Assembly (NCBI GenBank): GCA_037349315.1
Contig: JBAIAC010000004.1
Location: 34,351,001 to 34,415,000 of the forward strand
Source: Chelydra serpentina
Lineage: Eukaryota > Chordata > Testudines > Chelydridae
Length of the DNA stretch: 64,000 nucleotides
Direction: 5' to 3'
A program made the translations under genes and the position numbers. Of the stretch, positions 45,587 through 56,944 are shown one piece after another (position 1 is the stretch's first letter; each line of letters opens with the position of its first letter). The notes under the pieces were generated by a model. It made no database searches, had not been told where the DNA came from, and was given only the letters and a program-made list of their open reading frames with translations.

Positions 45587-46687
45587 TAAGAAATGAACAA
45601 GAAGCCAGCACTGAATTCTGAGAACAGGTGTTATGTGATCAGAACAACTCGCCCCAACTAGAACCCCAGTAGCTGCAGTCTACACTGGTTTAAGCTTCTG
45701 GTTAGTCTTCAAGAGAAGTTGTTAGTAAGGCACATTATTCTACTCTGTCTTGGAGGTAACAAAGTTGTAGATAATCTCTGCAATGCCTGCATTAACATGG
45801 GAAAGGCTGAAACTCTTGGGTCAGCAGAAGGTAGAAAAAGGCCATATGGGCTATTGCTTCTAGCTAGGAATTCAGCAGCTCCGATGGATAATAGGAGCTC
45901 CCAGCTGAGAGCATTCAGCATGAAAGTCAAGCAAATCTGTAAAACACGGCACAGGTGCTGACTCTTCACTGTCTTCTAAATGCTTCCCTCTGCAGGAAAC
46001 CTTCATGGCCTGTTCATTTTTACCCCTGCCCCAGTCAGTAACTGGGAGAATATTGGGACAGTATCATCTGGGTTTGATTAAAAAGAAACATTGAGAAGAG
46101 CACACCAATGCACTGCTAGCACTGATGCACCTTGAGCTGGTCCAGAGCTAGTACTACGGATTGTACTGGGTAATAGAGAATTCACTGCTTTTGGATCAAT
46201 GTAATAATGATAATTTTTAATACATATTTGTAAATAACCTGATATCCCGAAGGACTTGAAAATTCTCATATGATTGAATCTACAGATTTAAATAAGAGCT
46301 GTCATAGTGAGTTGAACTATACATGTTTTTCTAAATTAACTTTCCATAATGTTATCTGGGGAACAGTGGTGGTACATTCCACATCATGAACTAGACCTAC
46401 ACAATTAAGTTTATAGATAAGGCTCTTATGAATGTGTACTTGAAAAACTCCAGTGCAACACAGATGTAATAATTTACTGATGATCACCTCACATGTGCGG
46501 TGGGACTACCAATCTTACCCATAATACAATAACACTTCATAGAACTAGTGATCACATTTATACAGGGGAGGCTTTGCTCATTGAATGATCACCCTGAGGC
46601 AAACAAAGCTGTAAAAATTCATTTTTCCACAAAAGCTTCATTATGCAGAACGGCACAGTAGTTGCAGTGTGGAAATTATTTTTCTTA

Positions 46688-46979
46688 GGGCTAGTCTACA
46701 CTTACCCGCAGCATTGGAGGCGTCGGATCGATCTTCTGGGTTCGATTTATCGCGTCTTGTCTAGACGCGATAAATCGAACCAGGAAGTGCTCCCCCGTCA
46801 ACGCCGATAATCCTGCTCTGCGAACGGAGCAGGCGGAGTCAACGGGGGAGCTGCGCGCTGCCATGTGGACCAGGGGTAAGTACTTTAAAGTTCGAAATAA
46901 AATACTTCGACTTCAGCTACGTTATTCACGTAGCTGAAGTTGCATATCTTCGAACTTGTGGGCTAGTGTAGACCAGCCC
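46688..46979. mobile_element. Harbinger-type MITE, copy B of a pair
   Basis: A 292-bp element flanked by TTA on both sides (46685-46687, 46980-46982). Ends GGGCTAGTCTACACTTAC and, reversed, GGGCTGGTCTACACTAGC. The body aligns with 45291-45586 along its length, including the GGTTCGATTTATCGC hairpin and the CTTCAGCTACGTTATTCACG hairpin. Confidence 0.9.
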
Positions 46980-46982
46980 TTA

Positions 46983-47650
46983 GTCTTATGTAATTCATTC
47001 CAATTACCCTTGTGTTTCTTGAAAGACAAATGGCTGGTTTCTCCAGAGACTAAATTTATCCTTTTAATTTTTGTAGTCAAGTAAAGTACTGGTGAAGGCA
47101 ACATGTTTTTTCTGGTGAACACTGAGGGCATCATCATGACCTCAAAGGATTTTTATTTAGTGAGAGTAATTCACCTTCACTTCATAGCCTTCTTAGGAGC
47201 AAAGTCTGCCAAGATTTCTATCTTGTGTAATGCTTTTCTGCTGCTGCTATTTTCACTGGCACAGTCTGCAGTTTAGTATTTTATTCAAGATTTATAGTTA
47301 AGGGAGGGTGAACATTTTTGACTCTTATATGAACACACTAAGGATTTTAGCTTCAGAAACATTATGAATATTTCTGTCTGCTATCTTTTTGTGTCTTGGT
47401 CTATTTTTATTATTGCGTACTACATGAGTTGCACGCCGATATCAAATAGCATGAAACAGAGCAACACAGGGAGGAAGTGGACTAATAAAACATTTGTTTT
47501 GGTTGTTAAAATTGCAGATGAAATTTATGGAAGTGGAACTGTATAAAAAAGGTCTAATTTCAAAATGTAGAGGCATCACAAAAACGCACGTCTACTGAGT
47601 ACAGAAAGCAAGGTGTTGGATTTGGGTTTGGGCATACAGATATAATCTTA
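46983..47650. other. No gene recognised
   Basis: AT-rich sequence with no assignable feature. Confidence 0.4.
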
Positions 47651-47654
47651 TCTC

Positions 47655-49745
47655 AGTAAGCTTGTGAGCAGGAGCAGCAAACGGGAGTTTTGCAAGGGAG
47701 TTCTCCAGATGAAGAAGGAGAGACTACGTGATCATCGGGGTGAGTTTGTCTGTTTGTTTGCTGTATGCTCGCTTGCTTGCCGTGTGCTTGCTGGCTTGAA
47801 CGTTGTAGTCTGTTCTGTTCTGGGGGCTGTGTTGGAGTTTAGAGAAGGAGTGTGAGAAGCAGATACACCTAACAAACAAAAACTTACTCTAAACTTAGGT
47901 CAATAAGCCCTCCCGCCTCAAACAAAGAGCCAACCAAACAACACTTACAAGAGTAAAAATAATGTAAAGAGAAGTCCAGCATTGTTGGGGGAAAGCGAAC
48001 AGAGCAGCGTCTATCCAGTTTATTGCACTGAATGCAGTATGTATGATTACCTTCCTTGTGGGCTGGGGGTGTATGTTTTCACATAGTGCAAGCAGCTCAT
48101 GGCCTTGGCCTTCAGGCCAGAGCGGCTGAACTGAAGAAGCTAAGAGAGAGAGATGCATAGAGGAGACTTTCAGAAACACACTACAGCAGTCCAATCCCCA
48201 GTCTGACAGCCTCTGTGCAGTAAAAGAGGATAAAAGTCTTAGGAAAGGAGAACATCAAGCTGGAGCAGAAGGAAACAATCCCATAGGTGGAACCCTCCTT
48301 CCAGATGATGTCATGCTATCCACTCACACCAAGGATACCTCTTATAAGAAGGGAATCCCAGTTATTATCAAGAACCAGGTAATGGTAATGGGGGGATTTG
48401 ATTATTAGAAATATAAATAGTTGGGTTTGTGATGGCCAGGAGAACTGCATAATAAATTGCCTACCAGGTGCAAAGGTTGCAGGTCTCATCTTTTGGCAAG
48501 ATCTCTCACCAAAGGCTCTTAAGCAGTCATGGAATCAGAGGGAAGGTCTGCTCATGGATCACTAACTGATTAAAAGATAGGAAACAAAGGGTAGGAATAA
48601 ATGCTCAGTTGTCACAGTGGAGAGAGGTAAATAGCAGCACCTTCCCTCCTCCCCCCGAAAGATCTGTACTAGGACCAGTGCTGCTCAGCATAAATGATCT
48701 GGAAAAGACTGTGAACAGTGAGGTAGCAAAATTTGCAGAAGATACAAAATTATTCAAGATAGTTAAGTCCAAAGCTGACTTTGAAGAGTTGCAAAGAGAT
48801 CTCATTAAACCCAGTGACTGGGTGACAAAATGGCAGATGAAATTCAATGCTGATAAGTGCAAAGTAACACACATTGGAAAATAATACCACCTTCTAGACA
48901 TATATAATGATGGTATCTAAATTAGCTGTTACCACTCAAGAATGATCACGCAGTCACAGTGGATAGTTCTCTGAAAACTTCAGCTTAATGCACAGCAATG
49001 GTCAAAAAGGCTAACAGAATATTGGGAACTATTAGGAAAGCAATAGACAGTAAGGCAGAAAATATTGTAATGCCATTTTATAAAGCCATGGTATGTCCAC
49101 ACCTTAAATACTGAATGAAGTTCTGGTCACCCCATCTCAAAAAAGATACATTAGAATTCTGAGAGGTGCAGTGAAGGGCTCAAAAGTGATTAGGGGTTTG
49201 GATCAGCTTCCATACAAGGAGAGATTAAAAGGACTAGGACTGTTCAGCTTAGAAAAAAAAACTTTGAAGAGGGGATATAATAGCTATAAAATCATGAAAG
49301 GTGTGTAGAAAATGAAAAAGGAAATATTATTTTCCTTTACATGTAACGCATGAACTAGGGTCACCTGATGCAATTAATAATCAGCATAATTTAAACAAAC
49401 ATAAGGAAGTACTTCTTCACACGTGTACAGTCAACTTATGGAACTCATTGCCATAGGATGTTGTGAGGACCAAAACTATAGTGGGGTTCAAAAAAGAATT
49501 AGATAATTTTCTGGAGGATAGGTCTATTAATGGCTATGAGCCAAGATGGTTAGGGATGAACCCCATGCTCCTAAACCTCCAACTGCCAGAAGCTAGGACT
49601 GGACAACAGTGGATAGCTCACTTGATAATTGTCCTGTTCTGTTCATTCCCTGTGAAGCAACTGGCAGTGGCCATTGTCAGAAGACAGGATACCGGGCTAG
49701 ATGCACCATTGATCTGACCCAGTATGGCCATTCTTATGTTCTTGA
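47655..49745 (+). mobile_element. CR1 LINE with 5' region, ORF1 esterase relic and RT relic
   Basis: Unlike the other copies this one keeps sequence from the 5' side: AGCAAACGGGAGTTTTGCAAGG near 47675, typical of CR1 leaders as I remember them. At 48397-48480 one frame reads DLIIRNINSWVCDGQE and ENCIINCLPGAKVAGL, matching the SGNH-esterase-like part of CR1 ORF1, where the expected Gly-Asp-Ser nucleophile region reads GG-DLI after a frameshift. The middle of the element is deleted. ORF2 resumes near 48500 with RSVLGPVLLSINDLEKTVN and AKFAEDTKLFK, where the catalytic FADD has become FAED. The 3' end runs to GACCCAGTATGGCCATTCTT at 49715-49735. Not functional. Confidence 0.7.
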
Positions 49746-50190
49746 TGCATGGCGATTTTTATGCTTAATTCTGAACTGTACAATGAGATGAGAATATGCT
49801 TGATATCTGTACTAAAGCATCTACATTTTCTTCATAGAGGTGAAACACATTTAACCTTCTTCTAAGTAAATATTTAATTAGCTCCTCTGGCTGAGATTTA
49901 ATCATGCAGCATCTCTGCTCTGTACAATTAAACTATGTAACAGGGTAGCAGACACTAAGACCCTAAATAGCAACACAGGATCCTTCTACTGAGACACCTT
50001 AGGCTCAAGTTCTGAAACCCAATATTAAGGTTCAGGGTAACAACTGCTAAATCAGGCTTGCTCCTGTGTCCAGTTTCTGAGGTGGGTGAGTTTGAACAGA
50101 CATGAAAGGTCTATGTGCTCTCCTGAAAATGGAGTAGGGCCCCTGACCATTTAGATTTGATAGCAAAAATCAGGTTCCCAGACACCCTCT
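49746..50190. other. No gene recognised
   Basis: Short AT-rich stretch without features. Confidence 0.4.
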
Positions 50191-50194
50191 ACAC

Positions 50195-50650
50195 AAAGAG
50201 GAAATGGAAGAAGTCTTGAAATGGCAGCTAAACCAACAGCTGCAGGAGCAGCAGCAGGGTCAGACCGTAGTTTCAAACTAAAGCAAGAAGCAGAGGTTTT
50301 AATGCAACAGACCTTGTTGCAATTTATAAAGGGGCAGCAAACTCAGACAGAAACCCCACAGGAAGAGCACAGACAGTTCCAGCAACAACAGTAAGCATTC
50401 CAGAAGCAACTGCTTCAGAGACTCATCTCGGAAAGACCCAACTTTACCCTGTCAAAGCTCAGACTAGAGGTTTTTGAATGGGTACTCACTGTAGTTCAGT
50501 GGGAGAAGATATCCTGGGCTACATGTGTGACCCCTGGTTTAAAGGGAGAGGCACAAATGGCCTTAGCAGCCTGTGAGTGAAGATGTGGCTTCAGATGACA
50601 AGAGCGTGAAGGCTGCTATTCCTGACTGATTAGGGGCCTGGCATAAAGGT
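50195..50650 (+). pseudogene. Gypsy-like retrotransposon gag relic
   Basis: Broken frames contain a glutamine-rich stretch (LNQQLQEQQQG near 50225), then a segment with ISWATCVTPGLKGEAQMALA at about 50510-50570, and DDKSVKAAI at about 50595-50625. This resembles the capsid N-terminal part of a Gypsy-type Gag, where a conserved tract of the form LTGKAQ...A and YDxVKxAIL is usual. Several stops and shifts interrupt it. The assignment is from remembered family features and no LTRs were located. Confidence 0.45.
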
Positions 50651-51760
50651 ATCAGTAGAGATTTAGAGACAATCTTTTTTCTTCAGGATTGGCTGATCCC
50701 TTACCAATAAAAACAATGGGCCAAATTCATTCTTGTTTGAAATCAGTAGTTACAGCAGGGATTGTAGTTATTGAATGTGCAATTTTTTTTCAAAAGTAAG
50801 GGTGTCCTCGCCAAGTTCTACTTTGGGTAATTGCATTTGGCCTTATGCAAGTTCCCACTTTAGTTTTAATTGGATATGAAAATTTAATATTATTTTCAAT
50901 TCCTTAATTGGTAAAGCACTTTGGACTGATTCAATGAAAGATGCTATATAAATAATATAATTATATTATTGTTATTGTTGTATCAAATTTTGCAGGGGTG
51001 TTGAAACCCATTTTGATTACAGATAGGCCAAGTCATGGTGGCTTTGATTTTATTTTTGTAGAAATCTGGTCACTCATTTCTTGTGACTTTGTATTTGGAT
51101 ACACAGCATAAGAATATGGAGTATCCATAAATTCCTAGCTTTCCCCTAATCACTAGAGATATTTAACAATAATCTCATTTCCTCCATCTAAATCATTCTT
51201 GACAGGCTTCAAAACTTCCAGGAGGAATTCATTTAAAAAAAAGCAAAACCTATTTTAGTGCTAGAGATGGGCCTAAACCAGAAATGTCTGTCTAACAGTT
51301 CCAGATGCAATAAACTGTGGTGACTGAAACCTGGATTTGAACCATCCCTAGTTTTAAGTATGAAAAACCAAAGCCTGGTTTTCCTATTATTATACTGGGA
51401 AATTGAAGACTTTTAACTCTCTCCTTACCTAGAACTTTAGTGGCCCTGCTAAAATAAAACCCAGACATTCCAAATCTTGGGATTACTTTTCATTTTCATT
51501 AAGGCTGCTTTACACCATTCTTACTCCCATTGCCTTATGCATTACACCCCTTGCTTTTTCAGCCTATATCTAATAAAAACTACCAGTGGGAGACTTTTGG
51601 AAGGGTTGATTTGATTTGAATAAGCATCTAAAGTTTTGGATACTTACTGGACCCTATAGAGGATTGTACCAGTTCCTTGGTGAATAGCATCCTCCACCGT
51701 GCACCAGAATCCCTTCCTAAAAGCTTTGTAATAGATTTTCCCTTAGTCTTCCTCCAAATA
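50651..51760. other. No gene recognised
   Basis: AT-rich, no assignable element, apart from ATAATATAATTATATTATTG near 50950. Confidence 0.4.
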
Positions 51761-51764
51761 GTCA

Positions 51765-51910
51765 CCATAACTGACCCTCCCTTACCCATCAAAATCCCTG
51801 TCTTCCCTGGACCTGTCAGCTGCCTTTGACACAGTCAGCCATGCTGCTACTCCCTTGGCTTCCCTGACTCTGTCCTCTCCTGGTTTTCCTCCAACTCCTC
51901 TACAGAGTTG
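51765..51910 (+). pseudogene. L2-like LINE reverse transcriptase fragment, upstream part
   Basis: One frame at about 51800-51850 reads SSLDLSAAFDTVSHAA, the RT palm motif A of L2/CR1-type LINEs (LDLSAAFDTVDH in intact elements). A second frame continues with PDSVLSWF. It is separated from the downstream L2-like fragment at 52440-52790 by a reverse-oriented RT relic. Confidence 0.6.
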
Positions 51911-51949
51911 TTTGCTGGTTCTTGCCCAACCAGATCAGCCATCAGTTGT

Positions 51950-52410
51950 AACAGTTTACCAAACTGAGCCAACAAGACAATGTCATGGATGTCAAGATAA
52001 TGAAGCAGAATGGTGTTCAGCTCAATGCCACCAATAGCTACCTCCTAAAGCTGATCCATCAGCCAATCAATGCCAATATTGAACTTCAATGGTGACAGAA
52101 TACAGCCTTGCTAAACTCCCATGGAGATAAAAAAATCATGCTGTATAATCTAACACAGCTTTTTGTTTCATTATAGAGCTCTTCTATCAAGGACACAATC
52201 TTCCCAGGGATGCCAAGTCGCCACATCAGACAAACTTACTTGATGCCCTGAATCAAAGTCTTGATGGAAGTCTATAAAAAGTGCTGTGTTCTTCTTATTA
52301 AATTCAACCCTTTTCTCAAATGCTGTCTCAAGTTAAAGTTCTGGTTGACAGAGGAACAACCAGGTCTACAGCCACACTTGAGTATCTCAGCCTTTGCCAC
52401 AATGTGCATC
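51950..52410 (-). pseudogene. Non-LTR retrotransposon RT relic (RTE-like), reverse
   Basis: The minus strand encodes GIPGKIVSLIEELYNETKSC at about 52225-52165, followed after a shift by QGCILSPLKFNIGIDWLMDQ at about 52110-52050. This is the RT motif order of an RTE/Jockey-type LINE: helix before the VRQGC motif B, then an SP.LF/DWLL segment. It has several stops. The exact clade is uncertain. Confidence 0.55.
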
Positions 52411-52439
52411 ATTGATTTGAGACATTAACACATTAACAA

Positions 52440-52790
52440 TTGGAGACATTAACAATCCTCACATTCAGGCTATATCTAAATCTTGAAGTCTTTCTGCATA
52501 ACATTCCTAAGATATGGCCTTTCCTATCCATCCACAATGCTAAAACTCTTGTCCAGGCTCTCATCATCTCACATCTCAATTATCGCAACATTCTTTTCTC
52601 TGACCTTGACAAATGCCTTGCCCTGCTCATAGCCATTCAGAATGCTGCTGCAAATATAGTTTCCTAGCCCGTTGCTCTGACCATTTCACCCATCTCTTTG
52701 CATTTGTCCACAGGCTCCTCCTTCTGTACTGCATCAAACATTAGCTATTTGATTGTCTTCATTTGCAAGGTCCCTCATTGCCTCTCCCCA
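52440..52790 (+). pseudogene. L2-like LINE reverse transcriptase C-terminal fragment
   Basis: Reads IWPFLSIHNAKTLVQALIIS then HLNYRNILFSDLDKCLALLI and IQNAAANIVS in one frame, matching the thumb region of L2-type RTs (LVxAFVxSRLDYCNxLL...IQNAAARL). After a stop it goes on with STGSSFCTASNISYLIVFIC, the usual wlPVxxRIxFKIL region in degraded form. Together with 51765-51910 it is probably one L2 copy that was later interrupted. Confidence 0.65.
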
Positions 52791-53520
52791 TGGGTGGCAG
52801 GGCAGACAGCACAGCCCCCAGCCCGAGCCCCGGAGCGGCACGCGGGCAGGCAGTTGATTACAGCTCTCAGTGCGGCTGGCAGACAGGCAGTGTGGCCTCC
52901 ACCAATCCAGAGCACCAGGTGGGTGGGCAGCATGGCCCCAAGCCCCGGGTGGGCAGGCAGTGAGAGCACCAGGTACAGCCACCAGGAGTCCCTCGCTGCA
53001 GGCCCGGGGAGTGGCACAAACTTGCTACTGGTGGGAAAATGTGCCGGCTGCAGTTTGTGCTGCTACATCTGCCCCCACTAACCCCAGCCCGGGGCAAGGG
53101 CACCAGAGCCCTCCCAAAAGTGGGGTGGCAGGGGCCCCCATCTGAGGTGGAGGCAAAAGCAGCCCCCTGCCCATATCCCAGGCCTCCCACCCAGGGTAAG
53201 TGGAGGGACCAAGGCCCCCCACAGCTGCCCCCGCAGCTATCCCCGGCCTGGATCCAATGGGGAGGAGCCTCTGAGCCGCAGCATGGCCAGGCCTGTCCAC
53301 TTTCAAAAAAAGTGAGAGGGGAGGGCTATGGCCCCCTGACCATCCCCACCCCATTCTGCTGCCACTGACCCGGGCCCCAGCCAAGAGCCGCAGCAGAGCA
53401 CGGGGAAGCAGGAGGGTGCCTGGGGGTGGAGTGTGGGTGGGGCCACACAGGCAGTTTGGGTAGCCGGAGCCTTCCCCTGCCTTTGATACCCATCGCCAAT
53501 GCCTCTCCTCACCCTAGATA
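52790..53520. repeat. GC-rich block of unknown class
   Basis: A 730-bp G+C-rich block in AT-rich surroundings, beginning abruptly within the L2-like coding relic (after HCLSPW) and ending just before an (AAC)n run at 53522-53540. It contains variants of CCCCAGCCCGAGCCCCGGAG and GGCAGGCAGTG words, suggesting internal tandem duplication. Open frames on both strands are compositional. No terminal inverted repeat was identified. Confidence 0.45.
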
Positions 53521-53541
53521 AGCAACAACAACAACAACAAG
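53521..53541. repeat. (AAC)n microsatellite
   Basis: Six AAC units, CAACAACAACAACAACAAG. It borders the GC-rich block. Confidence 0.75.
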
Positions 53542-53544
53542 AGG

Positions 53545-54590
53545 ATACACTGAGTGTTCCAACCTTCACTCCTCTCCCTGACATGTGACAATGTTACTTG
53601 TGGTTCTCTTCCAGGATTCATTGTCTTTTATGCCTACCCCCACTTTCAATGAGTGAGCTTGGGTGGTGATCAGTTGTGTTTCAGGTTAGCTAGTAAACAG
53701 CAATTTATTGGGAATCAGAAAAAACAGTTTAACATTCCTCATTCTTAATTTAAGCGGAGCTAGACTTTTTCCTTACACTGAACAGGCAGGTTAGGCATTG
53801 GTCTGCTTCTGGACCAAAAATCTGGAGGTTAGGTTCTGTTTGAAACCTTCCCCTCTCTCCTACAAGCACACATTCTGGGGAGCAAGAGGGTATGTGGAGA
53901 AAAAGGTTTGGTTTGGCCCATCATTAATTCTGACAAATGGGAAAGCATTGTGTCCTTTGTAGGCTGTTATTTTCCAACACAACAGTAGGTGCCTGAGTCA
54001 GGATGTTGCTAATTTCAGAACTACATTTCACACCAGTACTTTTAAGAGAAAAGCAAGGAAAATTAAGGACCCAAGAGACAAAAATAACTCCCTCAATCCC
54101 TTGGCAGTTTTATGCAGCTAGAAAATTTATGAGAAGTTTCTAAACCAGATGACAACTCCTTCCTCTTCAGCAAACTACATTTTTTAAGCATAATTAGACA
54201 TTTTCTTTCTGGTGCCAGGTTCCTATGGATACCTAGTCATTCACCAGAATATTCTGACAAAAATGTTAATATAACACCCGCTTCAACCATAGTATAGTCC
54301 ATCCCATGGGAAATATAATGTATGAAATAGCATAGAAAACCTATGTTAGTGCCTTGATTTTGAATCTGCTACCTATAGAAGAGAAAATCCAGTACATGGA
54401 ATATCGACTTAATTCCTTTTAAAAAGACCGCTGTCTTCAGTGCAGAATTTTGCTAGCAAAAATTCACAAGAGATTTTAGTGTATAAAGAAGTGTTGATAT
54501 ACGGCATCCTCATATCACCCTGATTAGCAACATAGAACTAAACTCAATGCCTTCCACCGAGCTATATGCAGTATTGTTGTAACTACGTCA
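53545..54590. other. No gene recognised
   Basis: AT-rich sequence without identifiable features. Confidence 0.4.
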
Positions 54591-54594
54591 GTCC

Positions 54595-54785
54595 CAGGAT
54601 ATTAGACACATGGTGGGTGAGGTAATACCTTTTATTGGACCGACTCCTGTTGGTGACAGAGACAAGCTTTAGAGCTTACACAGACCTGAAGAAGAGCTCT
54701 GTGAAAGTTTGTCTCTCTTACCAACAGAAGTAGGTCCACTACAAGATGTTATCTGACCCACCTGGTCTCTCCACAGAGCTAAGCA
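54595..54785. repeat. Foldback dispersed repeat
   Basis: The halves are inverse complements: TGGACCGACTCCTGTTGGTG with AGAGACAAGCTTT on one side and AAAGTTTGTCTCTCTTACC with AACAGAAGTAGGTCCA on the other, meeting around CTGAAGAAGAGCTC. The outer parts (GGTGGGTGAGGTAATACC and the returning CACCTGGTCTCTC) also pair loosely. I recall it as a widespread sauropsid repeat but cannot name a class. Confidence 0.6.
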
Positions 54786-54913
54786 GTTGTCTGAGTTAAG
54801 ACAGACAGTTTGGTATCTTAGCTCTCAGATATCCAGGAAAGTTGTCAGGCAACTAAGAAATAGGTCGAAATGATCATGTTGCTCCCCAGTGCCAGAGTAC
54901 ACTCGTACCCAAT

Positions 54914-56936
54914 CAGGGATGGATTTAGGGGCAGGCAACCCAGGTGGGATGCTGGGCTTGAGGGGCGCTGGGCTCTGGGTGCTTTTTTTGTTGTTAGTGA
55001 CAAAAAGGTAAATAGAATGTTTGAAGTAACATGTTTCAGGTATTCTGCATGTGGATTCATTTTTCATTAATCTCCTAGAATGTTATGGACCTTTGTGGAA
55101 TCTCATGGAACCTTCAAGACTTTCTGAGAACTACATTTTGCTCAAATCTGCTAAAATGTTCTCAGCCATGCCCTCATATAAGGGGCAGGGTGTTGCCAGT
55201 CAGTCAGTGAGATATAAGAATGAACTGAAGTGAAGTGAGAGCCCTGTTGCGATATTGTGAACCTTGTTGTATTGTGTAATTGTGAAAGTGTACTTGTGTT
55301 TTAAGACTTGAAGAGTGTAAGGAGGGACTAATAAAGGACATATTTAATGAGATGCCAGAGTTATCTATCACACCCCTTTCTATGCAACAATATACAAGAA
55401 ATGCTGTTACTTCTTTTGCTATGCTTAACACATAATGTTTGATGACTTTCCAAGGATGTTTTCAGCATCAACTATCAGAAGGAAGATCCTCTCGGACAAT
55501 GTTATAAATCTGACCATGAAGCTGCTAAGTGACACTCTCTGGGAGAGTTGCATTGACAGCCTAAGGCCAATGAGATACCAAGTGACTGAGGTTTATGACA
55601 CCTTGATGGAGCTGGCGCAGTTGAGTAAAGCTGAGGCCAGAATCCAACACGGGGTGCAAAGTCTGGAAAACCAGATCACTGACTTCAAATTTCTGGTCTC
55701 AGTTGTGGTTTAACATGATATCCTGTTACAAGTAAACATTGTAAGTAAGGCATTACTCAGTTGATGAACATCGCAATGACTAGTACTTTGATGAGACGCT
55801 GCCTTAATTTTGTTGTGGCCTACAGAGACAATGGATTTGAAGATGCCACCACTGCTGCCAAAGACATGGCAGAAAACATAGGAGTTGGAAGAAGTTGGAG
55901 TTGGAGTAGGAGTTGGAATTCATATTCATTGGAAGAAAAGACAGTTTGGTTACAAGGGCAGAGATGAGGTGATGGGAAGCTCGGAAAAAAACTTCAAGAG
56001 GGAGTTTTTATGCTCACTTGTTAACACTGCTCAAGGGTCCATTGAAGAAAGGTTCAGACAAATGAAGCACCATGAAAAGACCTCGGGGTCGGGGGGAGGG
56101 AGGAGGATTCTATTACCTTAGTAAACTGACGATGGACAGGAAAATACTCTTGAACAATTGTATGGAACTTCACCAGACACTGACACATGGGGAATGTTCG
56201 GACATCAATGATAAAGATATCTATATTGAATTGGGCATCATCCATCACATTTTGCCACACAGGAAGCATTCTCCACTCCAAGTTCTCCAATTCATTCATG
56301 ATTCAGAGCTGAAGAACACTTTTCCTAATGAGTGGATAGCTTTGAGGAATTTGCTCATGCTGCCGGTCACAGTCGCAAGTGGTGAGTGCAGCTTTTTGAG
56401 GCTCAGGCTCATTAAAACATATCTTAAATCAACAATGGTCGATGAGAGACTGACATCGCTTGCTATTTTATCGCTTGAAAATGCCATTGTCTAATCCTTG
56501 ATCTCTCTGACACTGTGCTTCAGTTCACGAGGGCAAGGTGAGAAAAGCGATCTTTTAAACTAAAGGACTAGGGGTAACATTCTAAGGCTGCCTGTCACCT
56601 ACTGTAACACTATTTAATACTGGTCCACCCAATGCTGGTGCACAGTTCAATTTCTTGATGTTAGTACATTTCAGTTATTCTTAAAATTAAAAAGTTTCTA
56701 CAAGCTTAGAGTAAACATTTTTTAAATTGCATGAATAAATACAGATTTACAGACCCTAACATGCAAATCTATTGCCTTATATGACAGGAATAAATCATGT
56801 ATGCAAATCGTGCATCAAAGTCATGAAATAGGTTACAAATGCAATAAAATACTATATTCAAAGGTTTACCAAATGGAGAGAGGGGTCCCGAAAATGCTTC
56901 TTGCCTGGGACGCCATTTGGTCTAGGGCTGGCCCTG
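54914..56936 (+). mobile_element. hAT transposon, internally deleted, perfect 8-bp duplication
   Basis: The copy is flanked by identical TACCCAAT octamers (54906-54913 and 56937-56944). It starts CAGGGATGGATTTAGG and ends, reversed, CAGGGCCAGCCCTAGACC, a diverged inverted repeat. The interior contains the second half of a hAT transposase on the same strand, with stops and shifts; the N-terminal half (zinc finger and first catalytic Asp) is missing. The right terminus matches the MITE at 2107-2769 in 14 of the first 15 bases. Confidence 0.92.
55435..56494 (+). pseudogene. hAT transposase (ZMYM1-like/TTF-type), C-terminal half, broken
   Basis: Three pieces in order, related to the transposase-derived proteins often annotated as zinc finger MYM-type 1-like. 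Piece 1 (55435-55713) holds LLSDTLWESCIDSLRPMRYQ and EVYDTLMELAQ, then stops. Piece 2 (about 55720-56070) holds VNIVSKALLS, CLNFVVAYRDNGFEDATTAA and, after a frame change, HIHWKKRQFGYKGRDEV and SIEERFRQMK. Piece 3 (56072-56494) holds the hAT dimerisation region: FPNEWIALRNLLMLPVTVAS then GECSFLRLRLIKTYLKSTM and DERLTSLAILSLENAIV. In intact relatives a serine-rich GERSFSKLK is expected where GECSFLRLR is seen. A short tandem of GGAGTTGGA words lies near 55880-55915. Not functional. Confidence 0.85.
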
Positions 56937-56944
56937 TACCCAAT

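Noticed and set aside
52698..53584. Several overlapping frames of 80-130 codons on both strands
   Set aside because: Compositional frames in a GC-rich block; no domain, and opposing strands are equally open.
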